Source: Chlamydoabsidia padenii
Taxonomy: Eukaryota > Mucoromycota > Mucoromycetes > Mucorales > Cunninghamellaceae
DNA: 64,000 nt
Assembly: GCA_025330725.1 (NCBI GenBank)
Contig: JAIWND010000034.1
Coordinates: 1 to 64,000 of the forward strand
Direction: 5' to 3'
A program made the position numbers and the translations under genes. Below the pieces are notes generated by a model. That model was not told the origin of the DNA, did no database searches, and saw nothing but the letters and a program-made list of their open reading frames with translations. Within the stretch, counting starts at the first letter, position 1; the number at the start of each line of letters is the position of its first letter. Below, piece after piece: positions 13,486 to 25,270 of this stretch.

Positions 13486-14067
13486 ATGCATATTAAACAA
13501 ATGATATCTAACCTCTTTATTATCTACTAGCAATAACGCATATCCTCGAAGAGGTGGTGGTCGTGGTGGTCGTGGTGCAAACCATGATGGCTCAAGGTTC
13601 CCTCAACATCAATATGACAACTTTTACAACTATAACAGCGCTGGCACTGGTCCTCCTTCTGGTCAATACTATCCAAACCAAAATGGCAATTATCAGCAGC
13701 AAAACTAGTAAGTCGAAGAAAAGAAAAAAGTAGGTTAAAAGAAAACTAATGCGATTGACTTGACTCTTAATTTACTACTTGTCTATGTAGCGGTTATTCA
13801 AGAGGTGGTGGACGAGGGGGCTATAACCAAGGTCGAGGTGGTTATCAACAAAACTATGGCGGCTATCAGCATCAAGGCTATCAACAGCAACAAGGATACA
13901 ATCGAGGTGGATACAATCAAGCTCGTGTTGGTTATCAGAACCAACGTGGTGGATACAACCAAGGTCATCGTGGTGGTTATAATAACAATCAACAAAACTA
14001 CCGTGGGCGTGGTGGTGGTTATCCTCCAGGTTACTCTTTCAACCAAGGCCATAACTACGGCCAATAA
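9425..14067 (+). CDS. RAT1: 5'-3' exoribonuclease Rat1/Xrn2
   Basis: Nuclear 5'-3' exoribonuclease acting in pol II termination, rRNA processing and RNA surveillance. The 18 exons begin with a 23-nt coding exon (9425-9447, MGVPAFFR) and end at 13791-14067; the sum is 3237 nt, 1078 aa. Others are 9558-9738, 9812-9914, 9979-10092, 10183-10334, 10408-10533, 10637-10778, 10886-11235, 11323-11401, 11468-12053, 12122-12202, 12272-12326, 12403-12551, 12643-12761, 12840-13164, 13240-13437 and 13531-13707. Family hallmarks: [58 protein letters not shown], a [15 protein letters not shown] zinc knuckle (an Rat1/Xrn2 feature, absent from Xrn1) and [18 protein letters not shown] charged, low-complexity insert lies at about residues 430-600. 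The C-terminus is a long Gly/Gln/Asn/Arg-rich tail of GGYNQ/RGG-type repeats. Confidence 0.96.
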
Positions 14068-14195
14068 TTATAGTTTTACTATTTGCTAAAGTATCTCTGC
14101 ATGAATAAAGACAAACTAAAAAATAGGCGGAGCGGGAATTTTTTAAATTTGAACCGTCCACTTTTTTTTTTTACTTCATCCTTCTCTTCCCAACT

Positions 14196-14226
<31 letters not shown>

Positions 14227-14338
14227 TTTTTTTTTTTTTACTTGTTGTAATCTTCTGTCACTTTATACTTTTGGCAGTTGATTGACCTTCCTTCTTTAAA
14301 TACTTGATGCCTACATTACGATACCGTCACTTACTGTA
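14068..14338. promoter_or_regulatory. Promoter region of the adenylyl cyclase gene
   Basis: Short intergenic stretch with a motif variant (GCGGGAATTTTTTAAATTTG starting near 14132), a (CT)n run (about 14195-14218) and a poly-T run (14218-14239) upstream of the ATG at 14339. Confidence 0.4.
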
Positions 14339-17300
14339 ATGTTCAACATTGCACCATTTATTACGAAGGTAATTACTCATTGTGTCAAACTTCTTGACCA
14401 AGACTAAAAAATAACACCCTTGTCGTATAGCCTCCTTACTAACTCTTTTGCTTTACTGATTCAAGTTTGTGCGCTCTCTCCATGATCGTGAAGAAAATAT
14501 AGAAATACCCTATACTATGACCCAGTTTGGAGTGGTGCTCATGGCCGATGTTGTTGGTAAAGAAAAAGAAACTGACATGACATTTACCGCCCCTCTTCTC
14601 ATATGCACTTTAACTAACATCTTCTTTATCTATCTTTGAACAACAATAGGATTCAGCAAAGTAAGTAGTAGAAAAAGAAGAATGAATAAACTGCAACTTC
14701 GTTACTAATGATCTTAGTTGATTCAAATAGCTTACCACACTTGCTACGGAAAAAGGTGAATCGGCACCAGAAGCGATTGCATCTGAAATCGGGGAATACA
14801 TGGGCGAAGTATGTAACACCAATAATGCATGCATCACATAAGAAGGGGTTGTGGAGATATGGATTACTAATTTTGGCTCTTTGGGCTTTGTTTTAACACA
14901 TAGTGCATCAAGATCATCGAATTTTATGGTGGCGACGTAGTCAAGGTCAGTAAATAACGCCATTGATAGATATACAAAGACATAACTAACCTAATCTATT
15001 TTTCTCTCTCCTTACAGTTTTTGGGTGATGCTCTCTTGGTTTGCTTCCAGCCATCTATTACAAACGAACGACGCTCTTCAACAGACTCTGCTGTGGATGA
15101 TGGAAATCAAGACTTATCTCAGCGACAAAAGCATGTCTTGGTACGAAAAGCAATTGAATGTGGACTACAACTATTGGCACGACAATCACATTACCGGGTA
15201 TATTTGACTGCCGAAGAAATTATACGACATCGAGGACCGGATGGAGAAATTCAACGACATCACCCCAACAACCCTAAAGAACCACAGCGACGACTATCAT
15301 TGTTTGACAGCATATACGAAGGCAAATCTTATGGTAAATCAAAACGTGGCAGCGATAACAGTAATGAAACCAACAAATCTGAAGGTGTCTCTTTAAAAGA
15401 AGATCCTCTCAACTGGAGCGATAGCAAAAAACACAAGAAACGGTTTAACACATTTCGGTCTCAACTCCAATCTGGTGAAGCTTCTGCTGCTGGTGCTACT
15501 CCTCCTCCTCCTCCCCCTGTTATACCTTCTTCTGGTGGCTCTTATCATAAAGAACATATCTGGAACGACCTTAACCCATTCAAGAAACGACATTATGATC
15601 ATCTGTTGAACAAGGTATCCAATAATCGCCGATCCAGCTCCATTAGTGGTCAATCAATTACAAAAAACGACATCAAATCCATCGACCTTCAACTTCATAT
15701 TGCTATATCTTGTGGTAATGTGGCTAATGTGGTTCTTGGTGACATTGATCCTACTGGTGCTATTACTGAAATCCCTTTGTTTACTCCTCAGGTACGAACT
15801 AATACTGGCGATAAAAGCGTCATTGATAACGACAGTAGCAGTGACAGCAGCAGCATCTACAATAGTGATGATAATGATAGCGGTATCGATGGATTCAACA
15901 AAAAAGGCACAACAGACCATTTACAGATACCTGGCGAAAAGAATGGTGGTAGCATTTACAGTAAAAATGATGACAAGCAGAGTGGAAAACAACGACGGAC
16001 AACAGTATGCTCGACAACAACAGCAAACTACTTTGAAGATTACTTCTTGCGTTACCGAGGTCGATTGGAATATGCTATTGGTGGTGATGCAGTGGAGTCT
16101 CTCGATAAGGCACTCTCGGCGGCAAAGGCGGGTGAAATCAGTATTACTCCCGAAGCATTCGATGTGGTTAACAAAAAGACACTTCTCTTGCCTTACGAAA
16201 TGCGCGATGGATATTATGTGGTAAAAGGCTTTGACTTTAATGGTGGTGGTGGTAATAACAGCAGAAATGCCCCTCTGGCCCGAAATCAACTACAGCTCAA
16301 CTCCGACTATCTCTCTGATCGACCTGGTCTGATCAATCAAGCTTCTCAACTCAAGATTGAACCTCTGGTGCCGAAAACTCGGGACACTTCCTTTTTAAAC
16401 TTGACGGTGGACTCGAATCTGCATTACTTCAAGTATCTCAACCGAAGCTCTCTCTATCGGCTCCAACACAGTGTCGATGGCAATTTTCCGGCGCAATTCC
16501 GTGAAGCTACTATCATGTTTATCAGTCTGGGAAAAGTACATATCGATCAGCCTGATGGATTGAAAAAGGCACAAAAGGCGCTTTACCTGGCTATGCGGCG
16601 ATTGGTGAAATATGAAGGAATGCTCCAACAGTTTGCTGTAGATGACAAAGGTAATAAAAAATAACAGTTTGTTTATGATACTAATTTTTTTTTTTAATTG
16701 TAATAATGGCAGGTGCTACAATACTTGGTATATTTGGTCTTCCTCCATTATCTCATGAAAGCGAAGCTATCTTTGCCGCCAAAGCTGCTATCAGACTACG
16801 TGATCAATATCGAAAATTTCTCCCCGACTTCTCAATTGCTCTGGCTTCTGGTGGAATCTTCAATGCTGTTTTACCTATGGATAGTCCTTACCGCCGGGAT
16901 GCTGCCATTGCTGGTGATGCCATCATTATTGCTGTCCGGATGCTTAAATTCTCCTTCTCCAAGCGCAACATTGTCTGTGATCGATCGACCAGGAAACAAA
17001 TCGGTCATCAATGCGAATTTGAAGATTATGGCGCCAATCCTGTCAAAGGCAAGAAGGAACCTGTACAAATCTTTGGTCTACTCAACTTTAGCATCACCAA
17101 GAACAAAAGGGTATCTCAACTGACTGGAACCGATGGCTTAAAAACTTTTGTTGGCTATCGATCTGAACTGGAAAACGCTCTTGGCTTCTTGGATAGTTGG
17201 CAAAACGCACCAAATCATCATTTTATGGTGGTCTCAGGAAACACCGGAATGGGGAAAAGCTTCTTTTGTCGAACATTACATGATCAGTTTAGGCAAAGGG

Positions 17301-20300
17301 GTAATTATGATATTATTACTTGGTAAGTGGGAAAAAAAGGAAAGGTAGAGGAGGAGTAATCAAATGGAAAAGGAACTAACTGCATTAATTTGTTTATATA
17401 CTGCACTAATAGTTGGACATCATCTATTGAAGGTATGTATCAAAATATAACAATGCAGGAATGAAAGAAAACTTATCAACTCTGTACACTTTTGATTTTG
17501 GTAGTGGAACAAAGCACCAAATACTATACGATAAGAAATCTGATCATATTTATTTTGGAACTGATTGATACGGACAAAATACCTGTGAAGATGACGGATA
17601 AACACGACAAAAGTACCAGGGGATGGAAACTAAATCAAAATAGGCTCTCAATGGCACCATCATTCCAAAACACAATAAGGGATGCAGCATCAATTTCAAG
17701 TGAATCCAAGACCAGCCGCTCATATGTCGATTCCTCTCACAACAGTAACAACGAAACTAGTCCTCGTCTCGAAGTCAACAGCGATCTTACTTCTCAACTA
17801 CTCGGTCCTGTCGAATCTCTCGGAGCAGTATCTGAACAATCATCATCCCTGAATATTACTCAACAATTGCGACAAGTGCAACAATCATCTGATCATTTAG
17901 GAGAAATAAACGAAATGGCTGGTCAGATTCTCCGATGCCTCAGTAAATGCGGTGAAAACATATCCTTGCTACCTCTATTCCGGGACTTGTCTATTGATCT
18001 TGGTAATGTGGAGGAAAATCGCCATACGAAGAACATTGATGGTCGTGCTCGGGATATCCTTTTGGTTGGCGTTATTGGGCGGATGATACAGTACTTGTCT
18101 CAATATGTCAAAGTATTCATTATATGTGATGACATGCAATGTAGGTGCATTGTATATATATATATATATATATATCATTTGATCGATCTCTTTATGCTAA
18201 CTTGACCATCTTCTTTTTTTCAAATAGGGGCCGACGCACCTTCTCTCTCGATGCTTCGACATATACATGAAGATTGCAAGAATATGATGATTCTTTTTGC
18301 TGCTCGTATATCAAAAAGTAATAATGCAAGCTTTATCAATGATTTTTGTGGATCTGGAACAACAAGTCAAATTACTCTTACTGGGCTCGGCACTTCTGAT
18401 ATCGACAAGATTATACTTCAAAAATGCGGATCTGATGTGGAAAGGGTAAATCCCGCAATTGTACATATGGTGCAGGTAAATAAAAGAAGTCAAAAACAGG
18501 GTCTTCATCGCCCTCCGAATAGAAAGAATTCAAACCTCATTGCACACTTTTATTATAGGAACGAACTAATGGGAATCCGTTATATGTAACGTAAGTTGAC
18601 AGACAGCATAGAGAATGGGTTAGAAATAAAAAAGTGCTAACTATTGACTGACTTGGATTAGGAATATGGCTATTATTCTCAAAGACTTTGATCATGTGGC
18701 GGTGGAGAATGGCGAACTGATCCCCACGAGTAATCAATTCGAATTGGAAAACTTTTTGGGCAACTTCAACTATAGTCGGGTTATCAAAATGCAGTATGAT
18801 CGACTCAACTCGAACTACCAGGAATTCTTGACGGTAAGTCAAAACATGCACATTCATCCACACTGAATAGTTTTACTAACTTTTATCAAACTGTAGGTTG
18901 CCAGCTGTCTGGATCAATACTTCACCATTTACGAAGTCGGAGCCGCCATCCAACCGTCCAACACGATTTATCACCAATCGGATCTCAAGTTGGTGGAGCA
19001 ACTCATCAAACGATACGACGTCTACAACTTTCTCACTCGTACCAACAACAATGACGATAATGGCAATATGAATCGACCCGATAAAGAAACATTGGCAGAA
19101 TACTCATTCCTTCATGACACGATTCCTAAGACGATATATGAATTAGTATCTTACGAACATCGGATTACTCTCCATCGGTGCCTGGCTCGCTATTATGAAC
19201 GGCTCTTGAACTCTGAAAACCGTGCGCAAATCCTCGCCAAGGTTACAAGACATTATCTCCAAACCGACGAGCTCTCGAAACAGGTGTACTATCTACAAGA
19301 ACTCGCCAATCACAACATGAAATCATATCTTCTGCCTGAAGCGACATCTCAACTGGAAAAGATTCTCAAGATTCTGAAGGACAACGACGATATGGCACCT
19401 GAATTTGGTTTGATTAACCTTAGCGACATCTACTATCGACTTGGGGTTTGCTTCACTATGCGAACTGAATTGAACGAAGGTGAACGATGTTTGTATATGG
19501 CTTTATCCTGTCTGGCAAAAGACTGGCCCAAGAACAAGATCTCTTTCTTTGTGCAATTTTGGATAAACTGGTTTACTCAATATCAACATAGACACTGGCA
19601 TCTTCTTTGGAAACTCACGCGGCGGAGAATGAATCCTGAACTTGGAAAGCGCGTGGTAGATATTATGCGGCAGTTATCCAACATATATGTCTACACTGGA
19701 AATGGACATAGCTTTGCTTATACTTCTCTGGTTGGTCTGAATGCTTGCGAAAGTCTCCGTGACACTGGGCCCAATTACACGCTGTTTCTGGCAAGACATT
19801 CCTTGGTGTGCTGGCTAAATGAAAAACGAAGCAACAGTGTCTACTACATGTCCAAGGCATTACAAAATATGAATAACGACTGGCATGCAGATGCTATCTC
19901 GGTGTGTGCTTACTTATACTTTGCGGCTGGAAAATTCAATGATGCACGCTCTTTGGCCTATCTTGCGATTGAAAACACAAGAACATTTGGTGTAGTGACT
20001 GATTGTCAGGCTTTTTATCGTGCAGTGGCGCTGGTGATTACGACTAGGATATTTGAAGGCTCTTTGGATAATTGTCCTGATGACTTTGCTTTAATGAAAC
20101 TGATGACTGATGCGGCACGAATCAACCGGGATTACGAAGTAGATATGTGGACGGGGGTGTACCATCTTGGAAATTTGATTGTTACCAACAAGCTGGACGA
20201 TTGCTCGGTCATTGTAACCTTATTGGAGGATCATCTATCGAAAAGCACCAACTACAACGCCATCGCTATCCATGGAACTCTCCTGTGCTACTACATACGC

Positions 20301-20995
20301 AAACAAGAGTATGAAGAAGCACGAATACATATTAGGAAGTTTGTCGAAATATTGCCATCACTCACATTGACTCGTAAGTATGATAGAAAAAGATGCTGGG
20401 AAAGAGTGTTACTAATCATGTTAACATGTAGCCAATATCTTTCCTATTTATGGTTTGATCTTTGCTGTCATGGGTTTTTATATGCTGCTAGAAAACAAGG
20501 ATGGGCAACTGATCACACTCGTAACGAAAGATGACTATGATCGATTCAATCGATGGGTGACACGGATCAACAATGCTTTCCAACAAGTGAAACTATGGGA
20601 ATTTGCCGAACCTTCTTTATATCTCGCAAGGGCCTTTCCTTATATATCCACTGGTCGAATCGTTGAAGGTTATCTGGTAAGGTTGAAACATGGGTTGTTG
20701 GATGGGATTATACGGTGATATTAACGGGTGTCTTTTATATATATAGGTGCTTCGACATGGCTTTTTTGAAATGAAGTATGTAAATGAAATCAAGTTTTTG
20801 AAGGCCTACTATTGCTCTATTCTAGGTAAATATGCCTTCACGCCGGCGGACCGAATAGAATGGACGGAAAAGGCTACCTTGGACTTGGACAGCTTGGGTA
20901 TTCCTGCACAAGTATATTCAAACAGCGACCCACAGAACAACTACTTTGAAGGAAAACCAGCCGATTACTCTCAAGAAGTGGATGATTACCTTTAA
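14339..20995 (+). CDS. ADCY10-type (soluble) adenylyl cyclase
   Basis: Predicted class III cyclase making cAMP, with the architecture of animal soluble adenylyl cyclase (ADCY10): C1 and C2 catalytic domains, a P-loop ATPase module and a long TPR-like helical tail. Fifteen exons give 1857 aa: 14339-14368, 14466-14556, 14650-14660, 14731-14808, 14904-14945, 15018-16650, 16713-17322, 17413-17432, 17505-18140, 18228-18475, 18559-18590, 18662-18833, 18897-20373, 20432-20676, 20747-20995. C1 metal-binding Asp residues are present in MADVVGFSKL (D38) and GGDVVKFLGDALL (D88). C1 is interrupted by Ser/Asn/Asp-rich inserts. C2 starts near residue 628 (DKGATILGIFGLP). The ATPase has GNTGMGKS (about residue 803) and DDMQWAD. 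It is unlike Cyr1-type fungal cyclases: I see no leucine-rich repeats and no PP2C domain. Cyclase activity and bicarbonate control are inferred. Confidence 0.88.
14650..14660 (+). other. 11-nt microexon in the cyclase catalytic core
   Basis: GATTCAGCAAA, flanked by an AATAG acceptor and a GTAAGT donor. It supplies the G-F-S-K of MADVVGFSKLTTL, directly after the first metal-binding Asp. Leaving it out shifts the frame. Confidence 0.85.
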
Positions 20996-21370
20996 GATTG
21001 ATATATTGGGATTTTTATATTGTTATTTTTACTCTCATTGTCATTATCATCGATACCTGCTCACCAGTTAGTTATTCCCCCTCCCTCTTCCTCCTACTAC
21101 TCCTTTTGTAATATTATTTGTTATTCCACATGATGACTTTTTTCTAGATACATAGAATCAATAAAAATGTACATATTTTTACATTTATAACACACATGGT
21201 TGGGCCGGGATGCTTGTTTGATGAATGATATGGTGTGCCGTAACAGTGAAGAGTCCTCTGTGTGGGTGGCTGGATTTTAAAATACCGCTGGCCATTTTTT
21301 TTTTTTGGAAGTATCTTTTTTGTCTTTTCCTTTTCTTCTTGATCAATTAATCTTATCCAACACTTTAACG
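20996..21370. other. Intergenic region and FEN1 promoter
   Basis: Cyclase 3' flank with AATAAA near 21159, then a motif variant GATTTTAAAATACCGC (21273-21288) about 85 bp before the FEN1 ATG, and a T run around 21295-21306. No gene seen. Confidence 0.5.
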
Positions 21371-22809
21371 ATGGGTATTCACGGCTTGACGAAATTGATC
21401 TCTGAACATGCACCACACGCCATCACCAGCAATGCCATCAGCAGCCATTTTGGACGCAAGGTGGCGATCGACGCGTCTATGAGCATCTACCAATTCATGA
21501 TTGCGGTGCGACAACAAGACGGTAATGTCTTGATGAACGATGCGGGGGAAACAACCAGGTAAGCAAAAGAGGGGGGGAAAAAAGTATAAAGAAAACTAGC
21601 AAGGATTAATCATTCTTCTTTCTAGTCACTTGATGGGTATGTTTTATCGTACGGTACGAATGGTGGACAATGGCATCAAACCTGTGTATGTATTTGACGG
21701 CAAGCCTCCTATGATGAAATCAGGTGAATTGGCCAAACGCAAAGCACGCAAGGAGGATGCTCAGAATAAGATGGAAGAAGCAAACGAAACAGGGACAGCG
21801 GAAGATGTGGCACGATTCACCAAACGAACAGTACGAGTAACGCAGGAACATAACGACGAATGCAAACGACTGCTCAAGACGATGGGGATTCCTTATGTGG
21901 AGGCGCCTTGTGAAGCCGAAGCTCAATGTGCAGAACTGGCTCGTGCTGGTAAAGTTTATGCGGCAGCATCAGAAGATATGGATACTTTGACCTTTGCCTC
22001 ACCCATCTTACTTCGCCACCTCACATTCTCGGAACAACGTAAATTGCCCATTGATGAAGTCAACTTGGAAAAGGCTTTGGAAGGCTTGGGTCTGGATATG
22101 CCCAAGGTAAAGAGAGAGAAAAAGACGAGGGAGGAGGGACGGGGTGAAACAATAGTGATGATGATGATGAACAACTGACTTTTTTTTTTGGCGGGGTATA
22201 GTTTATTGATTTGTGTATCTTGTTGGGCTGTGATTATGTGGAATCGATAAAAGGTGTTGGACCTATGCGGGCTTATAATATGATCAAGGAACATGGATCT
22301 ATTGAAGAAGCTTTACCCCATTTGCCTGAAAAACTACGAAACAACGTCCCTGCTGATTGGCAATTCGACGAAGCTAGACGACTATTCTCACATCCTGATG
22401 TAACCCCAGGTGATACCTTTGATTTGAAATGGGAAGCTCCTGATGTAGAGGCTGTGGTAGACTTTCTGGTAAAGGAAAAAGGATTCAAGTAAGTAAAACG
22501 GAAAAGAGGAGGTGGTTGATACCCGACCTAACTTTTGACTAATCATTCTTTTTATTTATTTTTATTTTTGTGGTTTATAGTGAAGATCGCATTCGTAAAT
22601 CCTGTGAAAAACTCACCAAGAATGTGAAACAAGCAACACAAAGCAGAATGATGGACTTCTTTAAATCAACACCGAGCTCTGCACCTAAACGGGTAATGAT
22701 AAAAAAAATTCATGCGAATACTAAATTACGATACTGACTTGATCTTCTTTTTAAATAGCCTGCTGCACCTGTCAAGAAGGACGTCAAGAAACGGAAAGGA
22801 AAAAATTAG
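21371..22809 (+). CDS. FEN1: Flap endonuclease 1 (FEN1/Rad27)
   Basis: Structure-specific 5' flap endonuclease for Okazaki-fragment maturation and long-patch base excision repair. Five exons (21371-21558, 21626-22106, 22202-22488, 22581-22692, 22759-22809) give 372 aa, close to the usual 380. The N-terminus [15 protein letters not shown], the catalytic acidic blocks ([47 protein letters not shown]) and the helix-hairpin-helix region ([20 protein letters not shown]) are all present. A PCNA-binding PIP box, QSRMMDFF, lies near residues 339-346, followed by a basic tail ([11 protein letters not shown]). No anomalies seen. Confidence 0.97.
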
Positions 22810-24492
22810 GATTGTTAGTATTTTTTAATTAGTATATAGTCATTTACTCCCAATAAAAACCAACGCATTTGCCAAACTGAAACGATGACTCTATTGTAAT
22901 TTGTATAACACTCCCATTTTTTTTTACAGTGGAAGTATCATCATTATATTTCCCAAATTCTCCTCAATACACATTATACATTGATTTAGCCCTTTATTTA
23001 CTTTTTGTAACTACAATAGTTTTGGTATTTAGCTTGTCTTGATCTTTTTGCATTAATCGGGGAAATAAATATCAAAATTCATGTCCCGCCAAGCGCCTAT
23101 CACTCCAGTTTTAGGAGGGTGTTCACATGCACGGCAGCAATGAAGAGACAATTTTCATGATGGTTTTTATTATTTATATAGATTATAAAATAAAAAGAGA
23201 GTATGATATGCTAGTGGGATATATAAATGTGTAATACAATAGAGGTAATGGGATCAAGGAGCAAATCTAATTCTATGTATTGTTCTTTGTTGAAGCAGAA
23301 TGAGATATCGATATAAGTAGATGGTGAGTGGTGGTGATGTTGGTTTCACTTGTATGCCTTGTTAACTATACGTGCTGTATCATTTGTATCTACACTCGTT
23401 GTCTGCAAAGTCGTCTGTTGTTGTTGTCGTCGCAAAATCCACAACTTGATTCAAAGGAAGTAGAAGAAAAAGGAATAGTTCACAATAGGGATCTGATTTA
23501 AATTGGTGGGAGGTGATGGACTTACCTTCAATCTAAGGAACAGCTTGATAATTTTTGTTGTTCGCCTTCCATTATATTACCAAAGACGGTCTTTATCCCA
23601 TACTTGCTTATCACTGTCGTTTCAAAAGATCGTTAAATTCATTACCGCTGGTCCCGACCATCGTTTGTTGCTGCTTCTTGTTTTTGTTGATCTTGCTAAT
23701 AACGATATGGTAGATTGGTGCTTGCTTTTCAAGTTGATCCATACTGTTGTTGATTACATTGGTATCACGTCAACTGGTTTCGGGAAAAAAAGGAAAAAGA
23801 CAAAGGCGAAATTATTTTCCAGCCCAAAAAGAAAAGTCTAATTTCAAATCCCGCCGAAAACGTAGCACTTTTTTCTTTTATCAACTCTTTGAGTTTTATC
23901 ATGATACTAGGCTTTATGAGATAACATGGTAACTGTATACTTGCAATATCGATACTGCAGCATCAACTATATACAATTGACCTAAGGTTTGAATCAAGTC
24001 AAAAAAACTTTAGCTCATGTCATCTTTTTAAAGATTACTAGAGTGGGTGATTCAAGCCCCGCATGCCCCTGTAGAAAAAATTTTCATTTAATCAAGTTGA
24101 GTTGTGAAGAGGATTTTGAACACACTTGGTCAATGACTTTCCGCAATCCTTTCGGATCTCCAGCCAAAGGTTTTACTAGGTTCATCATTCTGGGAGTCCC
24201 ATCACTTAATCGGGGTCATCGGTTTCCCTGACCCGGTTATTTAATGAGGACGAAACTTCGAACGAATTTTCCAAAGAAAAAAAGTAAAAGAGGGAAAGTT
24301 ATGTTGGCTTTTTATAACCTTTTGGACTCGGAGGTTCAAAGGTGACGATGTTCATGTTTAAAAAAGACCTTCATTTTCAAATCCAGGTGCAGCAATTCGA
24401 AATTGGCTGGACGTCACAGCAGATGGGAATATTTGTACCCCCGCCGGCTATCTGTTTTTTCTCCCTTTCTTCCTCACTTTTTTTTACACACA
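22810..24492. other. Gene-poor intergenic stretch
   Basis: About 1.7 kb with no firmly supported gene. It holds a candidate minus-strand small gene (23346-23740, listed separately), a motif copy ATTTCAAATCCCGCCG (23841-23856), a related element ATTCATGTCCCGCC (about 23077-23090), and near 24371 a weaker variant TTTTCAAATCCAG about 110 bp before the next gene. Confidence 0.5.
23346..23740 (-). pseudogene. Candidate small minus-strand gene, unresolved
   Basis: Minus-strand pieces look coding. 23576-23526 reads GRRTTKIIKLFLRLK and ends at a GTAAGT donor. It joins in phase 0 to 23444-23346 (LWILRRQQQQTTLQTTSVD, then TNDTARIVNKAYK and a stop). Upstream, an ATG at about 23740 opens MDQLEKQAPIYHIVISKIN, running to LLKRQ and a stop near 23612. 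I could not link the first and second parts in frame, so it may be a frameshifted relic or my intron choice may be wrong. A motif copy lies about 100 bp upstream of that ATG. No family recognised. Confidence 0.25.
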
Positions 24493-24994
24493 ATGGCCTC
24501 CACCAACTGGGAGTATCCCGAACACCAACAATTCGAACGGTAAATAACAATGCATCAACTCGCTCATGTATACACCAGACTCACTACATTGTCTTTTTAT
24601 ATAATCCTATTATAGTGTTCCTACTTTGGACCAAATTGATCGCAAAGACCACAAAGGTAAAAGTCTTGCTTCCTACACCACTAATGCGCTCATATTAACT
24701 TTTTTTTGGGGGGGGTTAATGTAGCTGTCTACGCTGCTCGACACCAAAAGATTCGTGATGACTGGGTCAAGGCTATGGAAGCTCGTATCATCAAAGAAAA
24801 ATTGGACGAATGCTACAAAACCGAAGGTGTAAATCATTGTAAGTTGTATCACAAAAGGTCGGAAACCATTAGATGAATACCAACAGACTCTTTTTCCTCT
24901 AGATGCCAGCTGTCGTGATTTGGCTGATCTCTACCTCAAGGCCATCAAGGAAAACCGTGTAGAAGGCTACCGCAAAAAATCTCCAAGCTCATAA
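24493..24994 (+). CDS. Complex I NDUFB10-like subunit
   Basis: Predicted accessory subunit of mitochondrial NADH:ubiquinone oxidoreductase, PDSW/NDUFB10 type. Four exons (24493-24539, 24616-24656, 24725-24838, 24903-24994) give 97 aa. After MASTNWEYPEHQQFERVPTL come AARHQKIRDDWVKAMEARII and the Cys pair segment DECYKTEGVNHYASCRDLAD, then LYLKAIKENRVEGYRKK. The spaced cysteines and the YK.EG.NH...C.DL pattern match the NDUFB10 family, which is oxidised in the intermembrane space. There is no cleavable presequence, as expected for this family. The protein is shorter than animal NDUFB10 but suits fungal versions. Confidence 0.75.
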
Positions 24995-25087
24995 ATCAAT
25001 CACCCTCTTCATTCCCTTATATACACACACAACACACACTGTAGACCATTAGTTAATCCAACCCCCATTATTATATGATACAGATGA

Positions 25088-25124
<37 letters not shown>

Positions 25125-25270
25125 TAAAAAATAAAGTAAAGATTAAAAAGAATTGTTTATTTACTATATGATTGATGATGATGTGGGAAGGGAATAAGCA
25201 GGAGGAAGAGGAGGAGAGGGGACAATATTATATACAAAGAAGGGTTGTGGGGGAAGGATAAGGATTTTCT
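24995..25270. other. Convergent 3' region with (CA)n repeat
   Basis: Short spacer between the NDUFB10-like gene (plus) and the INO80B gene (minus), with a (CA)n microsatellite at about 25090-25118 and AATAAA near 25129. Confidence 0.6.

Noticed and set aside
15646..16289. Several 90-190 codon frames overlapping the cyclase
   Set aside because: Shadow frames of the long cyclase exon; the cyclase frame joins in phase with its neighbours.
24995..25130. (CA)n tract considered as a functional element
   Set aside because: An ordinary microsatellite in a convergent 3' spacer with nothing to suggest function.
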